A stretch of 18,874 nt of DNA, taken from HRBIN16 sp049969495. GTDB lineage: Bacteria > Armatimonadota > HRBIN16. Made by a program: the position numbers and the translations under genes. The notes under the pieces are model-generated. The model saw only the letters and a program-made list of their open reading frames with translations, did not search any database and was not told the DNA's origin. Below, in pieces: positions 13,325-18,874 of this stretch; within the stretch, counting starts at the first letter, position 1; the number at the start of each line of letters is the position of its first letter. Where the stretch lies: contig JBMFOT010000064.1 of the NCBI GenBank assembly GCA_049969495.1, forward strand, positions 1-18,874, written 5' to 3'.

Positions 13325-14578
13325 CTACGGCTCGACCACCGCCCCCATGAACAACACCATGCCTGTGCGGGTATCGCGGATGGCGAAGAAGAAGGGGCGG
13401 TCTATTATCATCTTGAACGGAGGGCGCGGTTGCTGTACCGAGGTGATGCCCACCTGCACGGAGGTCACGGCAGCTGCCTCTGTACCCTCCTCGTCCACCT
13501 CTACCACCGCTTTGTGATGCACCTTTTCGAGGAACAGGCCGCTCTCGTCGCGCATACCCGTGAAGTCCGCACGGTCAGGGTCGAAGGCGACCGCCATGCC
13601 CAGCGACTTCAGGGCATCGTTCAGCGTTTTGTCGTATTCTGTCTTGAAGCGGGGCAATTGCAGTTCGCCGTCGGTGGTAACCAGCTTCGATGTCCACTCC
13701 TTCCAGCTCTTCGCGTCCAGCGACTTCAGCCACTCGCTCAGGCTGATACCCTCATTGGGTAGAACAATAACCATGCTCAGCCGACCTGCGCCGTACGGCA
13801 GGCTCACCATCTGAAAACCCTCGCCCTTCAGATAAGGAAACTTGCCGGTTTGCGCCATCATCGGCACGCGCTTCTGCTCGCCGTTTGCCAGATGGAAAGG
13901 TTTCTCCTGCGTCAGCGACTTGTCGAACGGCTTCTGCCACTTGCCGTTAAAATAGATGGCGTTGATGAGAAACAGGACCGTGCTCGCCGGGATGTTATCC
14001 ACTATCTTCTTGATTTTGCCTCTGGTGTTGCCTTCCACCCAGCGGTTGATAGTCTGTGGTGCAGCGGGGTCGCCAAAGTCCAGCACGCTCACCTGCGCCC
14101 CGAAGTACTGGCGGTTGGTTTCCAGAAACTGCTTCTTGAACGAGATACCTTGCCTCGCCCAGAGCGAGTTGGCGATGGTGAGTTCCACTTTGGGGTCTGC
14201 GCTCTGCAGGCTCTGGCGCAGGTCCATTGCCGCCTGATTCAGTTCCTCCTTGCTTATCCCTTCCAGCGACATCACCTTCGCCATCGCCTGCTCGGTCTCG
14301 CCTGCTGCGCCGTTATAGGTCATGGCGAGGGCGAGGGTGATACTTGTTGGTGAGAGGAACACGTTCTTTTCTTCTTCCGCTTCGCGCAGCTGATGAAGGA
14401 GCGCAAAGCCAAACCGGTTGTTCGCCTCTACCAGCCTCGGGTCCACCTTTCTGGTTGATTCGGTCATCTTGCCGGTGTTCGGTTGTGGTGGGGGTTCGTT
14501 GCCCACACCGGTGGTCGCGACGTTACCGCACCCTGTGAACAACAGGGCGAGTATCGGGAGAAGCCAGACTGGTTTCAT
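13325..14578 (-). CDS. Serpin (serine protease inhibitor), probable lipoprotein
   Basis: Serpins trap serine or cysteine proteases by inserting a cleaved reactive loop into their own sheet. The ATG at 14578 follows AAGGTGAG. The longer frame to 14605 is not preferred. The 417-residue product has a signal peptide with lipobox FTGC, Cys17 being the lipidation site, so it is tethered to a membrane. A flexible Pro/Thr linker runs to about residue 45. Serpin core motifs are FLSPTSITLALAMTYNGAAGET (74-95), FLINAIYFNGKWQKPF (203-218) and HHKAVVEVDEEGTEAAAV (354-371). The hinge (EGTEAAAVT) is the inhibitory type, not the non-inhibitory type. Counting from Gly365 as P15 places P1 at Thr379 and P1' at Ser380. 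The loop is some residues longer than usual, so this is uncertain. The C-terminal DRPFFFAIRDTRTGMVLFMG is typical. It is probably a shield against extracellular or endogenous proteases. Confidence 0.9.
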   Translation of the reverse strand: MKPVWLLPILALLFTGCGNVATTGVGNEPPPQPNTGKMTESTRKVDPRLVEANNRFGFALLHQLREAEEEKNVFLSPTSITLALAMTYNGAAGETEQAMAKVMSLEGISKEELNQAAMDLRQSLQSADPKVELTIANSLWARQGISFKKQFLETNRQYFGAQVSVLDFGDPAAPQTINRWVEGNTRGKIKKIVDNIPASTVLFLINAIYFNGKWQKPFDKSLTQEKPFHLANGEQKRVPMMAQTGKFPYLKGEGFQMVSLPYGAGRLSMVIVLPNEGISLSEWLKSLDAKSWKEWTSKLVTTDGELQLPRFKTEYDKTLNDALKSLGMAVAFDPDRADFTGMRDESGLFLEKVHHKAVVEVDEEGTEAAAVTSVQVGITSVQQPRPPFKMIIDRPFFFAIRDTRTGMVLFMGAVVEP

Positions 14579-14633
14579 AGGCTCACCTTTTTCGGGTACG
14601 TTCATCTGTTAGACGCGACAAGGTACCTTTTTG

Positions 14634-16127
14634 TTATCCCTTCGGGCGCATCTGGGGGAAGAAGATGACATCCTGAATGGAATCTGCGCCCAGTATTACC
14701 ATCGCCATGCGGTCTATGCCGATGCCTAACCCGCCAGTAGGGGGCATCCCATATTCCAGCGCGGTCACGAAGTCCTCGTCGTAGGGGTGTGCCTCCTCGT
14801 CGCCTGCAGCGCGCATGCGCATCTGCGCTTCGAACCGCTCGCGCTGGTCGTCGGGGTCGTTCAGCTCCGAGAAGGCGTTGGCGACCTCTTGGCAGGCGAC
14901 GTATCCCTCAAATCGGCGGGTGAAGCGCGGGTCCTGCGGGTGCTTCTTCGCCAGCGGCGAGGTCTCTATCGGGTAGTCGGTGACGAAGATGGGTTCAATC
15001 AGGTTGGGTTGCACGAACCGCTCTAGCAGCTTCTCGATGATTCCGCCGACAGTGTGCTCGTTTTCAGTGGGCAAGCCCTTGCGCTCCATCGCCGCTTTTG
15101 CGCTCTCCAGTGTAGCGAACTCCTCCGGCTTGACTCCGGCGTAGACCTCGATCAGGTCGAGCAGGCGTCCGCGTTTCCAAGGAGGGGTCATATCCACCTT
15201 CTGGCCGTTGTATTCGATGAACGGCTCCCCACGCACCTCGATGCACACGTGGTAGAATAACCGTTCCACCAAATCCATAATGTCTTCGAGGTTGGCGTAT
15301 GCCTGATACAGTTCCAGTAGGGTGTACTCGGGATTGTGGCGACGGTCCATGCCCTCGTTGCGAAATACGCGCCCGATCTCATACACCTTCTCGATGTTGC
15401 CCACAATCAGTCGCTTGAGATACAGCTCCAGCGAGATGCGCAGGTGGAAGTCCACATCCAACGCGTTGTGATGGGTGATGAAGGGGCGTGCTGCTGCACC
15501 TCCTGCCAGCGGCTGCAGCACGGGCGTCTCCACCTCCAGAAAGCCCTCGCTATCCAGAAATCGGCGTGTGGCTTGCACGATACGGCACCGATCCAGCAGA
15601 ATCTGACGCGACTCGCGGTTGACCAGCAGGTCCAGATACCGCCTGCGGTAGCGCAGCTCCACGTCCTGCAAGCCGTACCAGTGCTGTTCCCCTTTCTCCT
15701 TGCCGAAGGGGATGGGGCGCAACGCTTTGGAGAGAATGGCGAACTCGCGCACGTGTATGGTGGTTTCACCTGTTCGGGTGCGGAACACCTCGCCCTGCAC
15801 GCCGAGGAAGTCACCCAGGTCCAGCAGTTTAAGCAGTCCGTATCGCTCCTCGCCCAGGTCGTCGGCGCGGAGGTAGATTTGAATCTTGTCGGAGCCGTCT
15901 TGCAGGTGCATAAAGGAGGCTTTGCCCATCAGGCGCATCGCGACGATACGCCCTGCGATGCGCACCGTTTTGCCTTCCAGGTCATCGTAGTGGTTCAGTA
16001 TGTCGGCGGCGAGATGTGTTCGCTCGTATCGCTCCTCGCGGTAGGGGTCTATACCCACCTCGCGCAGGGCTTGCAGTTTCTCTCGCCGCCTCAGTACCTG
16101 GTCGTTCTCTTCGTGCGTTAGTTCCAT
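14634..16127 (-). CDS. lysS: Lysyl-tRNA synthetase, class II
   Basis: The 497-residue enzyme charges tRNA-Lys with lysine in the cytoplasm. An OB-fold anticodon-binding domain occupies about 54-135 (VRIAGRIVAMRLMGKASFMHL). Class II motif 1 is near 195-215 (GFLEVETPVLQPLAGGAAARPF). Motif 2 is at 248-272 (KVYEIGRVFRNEGMDRRHNPEYTLL is the core). Motif 3 is at 465-474 (GGLGIGIDRM). The C-terminal catalytic part has FVTDYPIETSPLAKKH (381-396), typical of LysRS. The length agrees with bacterial LysS. The start is 9 nt after the greA stop, and greA-lysS is a common pair. The ribosome site is weak, which fits translational coupling. Confidence 0.95.
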   Translation of the reverse strand: MELTHEENDQVLRRREKLQALREVGIDPYREERYERTHLAADILNHYDDLEGKTVRIAGRIVAMRLMGKASFMHLQDGSDKIQIYLRADDLGEERYGLLKLLDLGDFLGVQGEVFRTRTGETTIHVREFAILSKALRPIPFGKEKGEQHWYGLQDVELRYRRRYLDLLVNRESRQILLDRCRIVQATRRFLDSEGFLEVETPVLQPLAGGAAARPFITHHNALDVDFHLRISLELYLKRLIVGNIEKVYEIGRVFRNEGMDRRHNPEYTLLELYQAYANLEDIMDLVERLFYHVCIEVRGEPFIEYNGQKVDMTPPWKRGRLLDLIEVYAGVKPEEFATLESAKAAMERKGLPTENEHTVGGIIEKLLERFVQPNLIEPIFVTDYPIETSPLAKKHPQDPRFTRRFEGYVACQEVANAFSELNDPDDQRERFEAQMRMRAAGDEEAHPYDEDFVTALEYGMPPTGGLGIGIDRMAMVILGADSIQDVIFFPQMRPKG

Positions 16128-16136
16128 CGTTGTCCG

Positions 16137-16628
16137 CTACTTTCGGATTTGCAGAATCTGGTATCGCACCTTGCCGGCAGGTATATTCGCCTCAACCACT
16201 TCGCCCACCTGATGTCCAAGCAGTGCCTCACCGATAGGCGATTCGTGGGAGATGCGGTCTTCGTCGGGGTCCGCCTCAAAGGGGCTCACCATACGGAACT
16301 CCCACTCTTCTCCGGTGTCCAGATCACGCACGCGAACATACGAACCGATGCTCACGTGCTCGGTAGAGATGTCTTCCTCTTTCAGGATGACTGCCTGGCT
16401 CAGGATTTGGCGCAGCTCCAGAATCCGCCCTTCGATGAGAGCCTGCTCGCTCTTGGCGTCCTCATATTCAGCATTTTCCGTCAGCTCGCCGAAATCCTTC
16501 GCTTCACGGATGCGGTCGGCAACCGCTTTGCGCTCCACCTTGCTCAGGTGCTCCAGCTCCTTTTCGATGCGCGCATAACCTTCCGCGGTCAGCACTATCT
16601 CTTGTCCGTTGAAGGGGACTGCTTTCAT
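16137..16628 (-). CDS. greA: Transcription elongation factor GreA
   Basis: GreA binds RNA polymerase and stimulates cleavage of backtracked transcripts. The 163-residue product has an N-terminal coiled coil (about 15-85) whose tip carries DFGELTENAEY (45-55), with Asp45 and Glu48 as the acidic residues that reach the active site. The C-terminal FKBP-like domain includes GSYVRVRDLDTGEEWEFRMV (95-114), ISHESPIGEALLGHQVGEVV and AGKVRYQILQI. AAAGGAG lies about 12 nt upstream of the ATG, a somewhat long distance. The gene heads a greA-lysS operon and follows a hairpin leader. Confidence 0.95.
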   Translation of the reverse strand: MKAVPFNGQEIVLTAEGYARIEKELEHLSKVERKAVADRIREAKDFGELTENAEYEDAKSEQALIEGRILELRQILSQAVILKEEDISTEHVSIGSYVRVRDLDTGEEWEFRMVSPFEADPDEDRISHESPIGEALLGHQVGEVVEANIPAGKVRYQILQIRK

Positions 16629-16655
16629 CGATGTTTGACGCTCCTTTTTTGGCTT

Positions 16656-16677
16656 CTCGTGTCGCGCAGCACACGAG
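16656..16677. other. Hairpin in the greA leader
   Basis: CTCGTGT (16656-16662) pairs perfectly with ACACGAG (16671-16677) around an 8-nt loop. On the minus strand GGC and GCC extend the stem across a 2-nt bulge. The ribosome site of greA comes right after. It could modulate greA expression. It is not a terminator on the minus strand, where a run of A follows. Confidence 0.35.
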
Positions 16678-16728
16678 GCCCATCGTGATATGATATACGT
16701 AAAAACGGACGCACGTTGCGCCCGCGCC

Positions 16729-16777
16729 GGTTACCCGTATTTCCCTCTGATATTGTGCCATAGGTTACCCGTATTCC
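16729..16777. repeat. Two direct copies of GGTTACCCGTATT
   Basis: The 13-mer GGTTACCCGTATT starts at 16729 and again at 16763, a 34-bp offset (about three helical turns). Both copies are followed by CC (the first with an extra T). The spacing suggests a pair of protein-binding sites on one face of the helix, or half of a small duplication. Confidence 0.4.
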
Positions 16778-16834
16778 TGCTTGTTTTACAAGGGGGCGAT
16801 ATAAATTATCCTGATGGGGATGCGAATTGTTGCT

Positions 16835-16918
16835 CCGTGTGCGTTTTCCCGAAGAACACAGATAAACGGATTGGCGTTGAACCTGTGTCCATCCGTGTGT
16901 TCTCCCCGAAGAACACGG
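16835..16918. repeat. Paired 26-27-bp imperfect repeats with internal dyad
   Basis: Copy 1 (16835-16861) and copy 2 (16893-16918) both begin CCGTGTG and end CCCGAAGAACAC, 58 bp apart. Copy 2 contains GTGTTCT/AGAACAC, a 7-bp stem with loop CCCCGA. Between the copies ACAGATAAACGGAT and ATCCGTGTGTTC form a looser inverted pair. The wording (ACAGAT, ATCCGTG) recalls dispersed intergenic palindromes seen in several bacterial phyla. It is probably a genome-wide repeat rather than a gene-specific site. Confidence 0.45.
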
Positions 16919-16965
16919 AATCCACCTCACGCTTCACGAACCCTTGTATCGAGAGGAGACATGCC

Positions 16966-17808
16966 ATGTTCAGGTGGATACAGCACTGGTTCGGCATAGC
17001 CCGAAAAGCCATTCGCGGCTGGCGAGAGCATGATGCCCCCCTGCTGGCGGCGGCTATCGCCTTCTACGCGATGCTGTCGCTATCGCCGTTGCTGGTGGTG
17101 GCGGTAGCGGTCACCGCGTTGGTGGTGGAACCCGATGTAGCGTCGCAGTATCTGGTCAACGTGGTAGAGCAAGCGGTCAACAAGGAGACCGCGCGTTTCG
17201 CTCAGGAGGTACTGCGCAACACGCAACGTCCTTCCAGCAGCTTTTCCGCAGCGGGTGTCAGCCTCTTGCTGATGTTGTTCGGCGCGGCGCGCTTATTTCG
17301 CCAGCTCAAAGCGGCGGTGAACATTGTATGGCAGACGCGCACACCGGCGCAGGGGCTGCGAGCCACCGTGCGCGAGCATCTGCTGGCGGTACTGATGGTG
17401 CTGCTTGCAGCGATGGCGCTTGTGGTGTGGTTAGGTGCAGACGTGGTGCTCTCCGCCCTGTCTGCGCGGTGGATGCCGGTGCTGGCGGTGTGGCGGTGGC
17501 TGAACTTCGCGGCGGGATGGGCGCTGCTCACCCTGCTGTTTGCGACAGCCTATCGCCTCCTGCCCGACGAGCGAATACGCTGGCGTGACGTGTGGTCCGG
17601 TGCGATCGTTGGTGCGTTCCTGTTCGCGTTGTGCAAACTGCTGGTGGGCGTTTATCTGGGGTTAACGGGGGTACAATCGGCGTACGGCGCGGCGAGCGCG
17701 GCGGTAGTGCTCCTGCTATGGGCGTATTTCTCCACACAGGCGTTCCTGTTTGGGGCGGAGTGGGCAAGGGTTGTATGGGAGGAGGGGCAGAGGACCCCGC
17801 CAGAGTAG
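16966..17808 (+). CDS. YihY/BrkB family inner-membrane protein
   Basis: The ATG at 16966 follows GAGAGGAGA by 7 nt; the in-frame upstream stretch to 16690 is not family-like. The 280-residue protein has six hydrophobic segments at about 26-53, 93-112, 138-162, 176-197, 211-232 and 243-266. It shows the YihY/BrkB pattern near the start (LLAAAIAFYAMLSLSPLL), a central AARLFRQLKAAVNIVW (107-122) and the C-terminal YGAASAAVVLLLWAYFSTQAFLFGAEWARV (240-269). Some relatives were once annotated as ribonuclease BN in error. The true function is thought to involve membrane transport or envelope physiology, but it is unresolved. It is a single-gene transcription unit on this strand, convergent with the next frame. 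Confidence 0.85.
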   Translation: MFRWIQHWFGIARKAIRGWREHDAPLLAAAIAFYAMLSLSPLLVVAVAVTALVVEPDVASQYLVNVVEQAVNKETARFAQEVLRNTQRPSSSFSAAGVSLLLMLFGAARLFRQLKAAVNIVWQTRTPAQGLRATVREHLLAVLMVLLAAMALVVWLGADVVLSALSARWMPVLAVWRWLNFAAGWALLTLLFATAYRLLPDERIRWRDVWSGAIVGAFLFALCKLLVGVYLGLTGVQSAYGAASAAVVLLLWAYFSTQAFLFGAEWARVVWEEGQRTPPE

Positions 17809-17811
17809 CGG

Positions 17812-18021
17812 CTACCACCCCTCCGGCTTGCCGCGCAGGACAAAGGTGCTGTTCCGCGACTTCGCGGCGGTAGCATCGCCGACACTGCCCTCCGGCGTGG
17901 TAATGCGCACCAGTTCGCCGGTAGCGAAAAGGTAACCCATGAGCCCGCCGCGCTCGCGCCCGGAAACGAACAAGAGCCAAGAAGAGATGTATCCCTGTGC
18001 ATCAGCATTCCCCGTGCTATT
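17812..18021 (-). CDS. Unrecognised short reading frame (possible gene or remnant)
   Basis: On the minus strand, ending with TAG 3 bp after the YihY-like stop, the frame reads DAQGYISSWLLFVSGRERGGLMGYLF, then TGELVRITTPEGSVGDATAA and a C-terminus STFVLRGKPEGW. The codons have the high third-position GC of real genes here. No family comes to mind. The open frame extends to 18054, where it enters the terminator hairpin of the upstream pseudopilin, so any true start lies further in. I see no ribosome site; an ATG at 17941 would give only about 42 residues. It may be the C-terminal remnant of a larger gene. Confidence 0.3.
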   Translation of the reverse strand, partial: NSTGNADAQGYISSWLLFVSGRERGGLMGYLFATGELVRITTPEGSVGDATAAKSRNSTFVLRGKPEGW

Positions 18022-18037
18022 CTGGCAAGATTCAAAA

Positions 18038-18070
18038 TGCCCCTGAGGAGGCATTTCCTCCCCAGGGGCA
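18038..18070 (-). terminator. Rho-independent-type terminator after the second pseudopilin gene
   Basis: TGCCCCTG (18038-18045) pairs with CAGGGGCA (18063-18070), and inside it GGAGG (18047-18051) pairs with CCTCC (18057-18061), a 13-pair stem with one A/C mismatch. On the minus strand it is followed by TTTT (18037-18034). It lies 17 bp after the pseudopilin stop at 18087. Confidence 0.75.
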
Positions 18071-18086
18071 AGCCACCGGGAAGAGA

Positions 18087-18860
18087 TTATTCATCAGGAT
18101 AGACACGGTTCGGCTCGCGGAACCACATCTTGGCGTGCCCATCGCGGAAGCAGATGTTCACCGCGTAAATCGCGCCGAACTGTCCCGTTTGTGGCGTCAG
18201 GTGCAGAGGCACGTCCTCGCGGAACATCTGGATGCGCCCCGGTTGCAGGGGCTTCATGTTCGGGTTGGAGCAGGACGGGCTTCCCCAGCCCTCGCCGATG
18301 GGTGGGAACCACGCCTCTTGGTCAATCCGTACCTGCCCTGGCACCTCAAACGTGCCGCCAATGCCGGTACAACCTGCGGTGTTCCAGAAGCGGTAGCTGG
18401 TGTAGAAGTGGTCGTACTGGTTGTCCTTCTGCGGCCCGACACCAGCGTAAGTGCTTCGGCAGATGTGCTGTTTCTTGTAGGCATCGGACGGGCAGTAGAA
18501 GATGTCGGTGTTCTTGATGTAGGGCACCAGCGCGGCGATGTACTTGCGTGGACCAAGGTCCGGGTCGGCTACAATTTCCGGATCACACCATCCTCTGTTG
18601 TCGGTACAGCACCCCGTGTTGTTGCAGATGGTACAACCGTCGAAATTGAATCCACGCCCGTTCAGGTGGTACATCATGCCGTCGTAGTCGTTGGCGTACT
18701 GCAACATCGCCAATCCCAGTTGTCGCATGTTGCTGAGGCAGCTGGTCTGTCGTGCCTTCTCGCGTGCCCGCGCGAACACCGGGAACAGAATCGCTGCCAG
18801 TATCGCGATTATCGCGATAACCACGAGCAGCTCGATCAGCGTGAACGCTCTGCGCTTCAT
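18087..18860 (-). CDS. DUF1559-type pseudopilin (second copy)
   Basis: The ATG at 18860 lies 9 nt after GGAGG (18874-18870), right at the window edge. The 257-residue product begins MKRRA, then FTLIELLVVIAIIAILAAIL, the prepilin signal cut before Phe6, followed by FARAREKARQTSCLSNMRQL and the C-terminal FRDGHAKMWF. The middle has many Cys residues (CTICNNTGCCTDNRGWC), which could make disulfides outside the cell. Compared with the copy at 7987, the first 45 residues are almost the same and the rest differs. The shared N-terminus is for membrane export and assembly, while the different body decides the partner. No other pilus gene is visible, and the promoter lies outside the window. Confidence 0.85.
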   Translation of the reverse strand: MKRRAFTLIELLVVIAIIAILAAILFPVFARAREKARQTSCLSNMRQLGLAMLQYANDYDGMMYHLNGRGFNFDGCTICNNTGCCTDNRGWCDPEIVADPDLGPRKYIAALVPYIKNTDIFYCPSDAYKKQHICRSTYAGVGPQKDNQYDHFYTSYRFWNTAGCTGIGGTFEVPGQVRIDQEAWFPPIGEGWGSPSCSNPNMKPLQPGRIQMFREDVPLHLTPQTGQFGAIYAVNICFRDGHAKMWFREPNRVYPDE

Positions 18861-18874
18861 GAGAGACAGCCTCC

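Larger units (their letters stand above)
16629..16965. other. Repeat-bearing intergenic region between greA and the YihY-like gene
   Basis: About 337 bp without a credible gene. A reading frame runs through it in phase with the next gene, but its start has no ribosome site and the translation is Cys/Arg-rich without family resemblance. It contains the greA leader hairpin, two copies of GGTTACCCGTATT and two copies of an inverted-repeat element (see the separate entries). A weak dyad CTTGTTTTACAAG lies at 16780-16792. I found no convincing promoter pair. Confidence 0.5.

Noticed and set aside
14579..14633. Palindrome AAGGTACCTT between lysS and the serpin gene as a terminator
   Set aside because: The arms are only 5 bp with no loop and no T tract on the coding strand; it is probably chance.
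15336..16121. Plus-strand frame of 261 codons opposite lysS
   Set aside because: It is Gln/Val/His-rich shadow sequence with no motif; lysS motifs on the other strand are unambiguous.
16690..16965. N-terminal extension of the YihY-like protein to 16690
   Set aside because: The translation is Cys/Arg-rich and crosses the intergenic repeats; GAGAGGAGA precedes the ATG at 16966.

Overview
The window reads as a piece of a moderately GC-rich bacterial chromosome, most probably Armatimonadota or a related thermophilic or Terrabacteria-like lineage. The clues are two DUF1559-type pseudopilins with near-identical FTLIELLVVIAIIAIL N-termini, uroporphyrinogen-decarboxylase-like corrinoid methyltransferase paralogues, a secreted lipoprotein serpin, and an aspartate aminotransferase that resembles the Thermus type. 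The lineage is inferred from gene content only; no rRNA or other decisive marker is present. I see no tRNA, rRNA, CRISPR array or intact insertion sequence.

Layout. 1-2114: the tail of an unknown gene, a truncated SIMPL-domain secreted protein, a 32-codon FHA-like remnant, and a DNA methyltransferase fused to N-terminal HEAT repeats. 2258-5958: a C1/corrinoid region with an MtaB-like methanol:corrinoid methyltransferase, a headless C-terminal piece of a URO-D paralogue placed directly at the mtaB stop codon, a degraded antitoxin/PIN-toxin pair on the opposite strand, and an intact URO-D-family gene behind a hairpin-rich leader. A strong bidirectional terminator follows. 6015-7789 (minus): a Nudix hydrolase and an aspartate/aromatic aminotransferase in one operon. 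7987-10785 (plus): a pseudopilin and a 655-residue multi-pass membrane protein, driven by a nearly perfect sigma-70-type promoter divergent from the Nudix promoter.

10782-16628 is almost entirely minus strand: greA-lysS, a lipoprotein serpin, an SLBB/polysaccharide-export protein, rsmG, and a DUF123 (GIY-YIG-like) gene that overlaps rsmG by 8 bp. The DUF123 stop codon shares a TTAA with the convergent membrane-protein gene. 16629-16965 is a repeat-bearing intergenic region. It is followed by a YihY/BrkB membrane protein (plus), a convergent unrecognised reading frame, a terminator hairpin and a second pseudopilin gene (minus) that runs to the right edge.

How the genes fit together. greA-lysS and rsmG-DUF123 are housekeeping pairs. 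The MtaB-like and URO-D-like proteins plausibly act on methylated C1 compounds through a corrinoid protein encoded elsewhere. The serpin, SLBB protein, pseudopilins and 655-residue protein form a cell-envelope and secretion theme. The left third shows clear genome erosion: a truncated SIMPL gene, a headless URO-D gene and a frameshifted PIN toxin. The most unusual items are the HEAT-methyltransferase fusion, the MtaB/URO-D junction, the pseudopilin-linked membrane protein and the lipoprotein serpin. I did not find a feature set that clearly amounts to an entirely new defence or mobile system.
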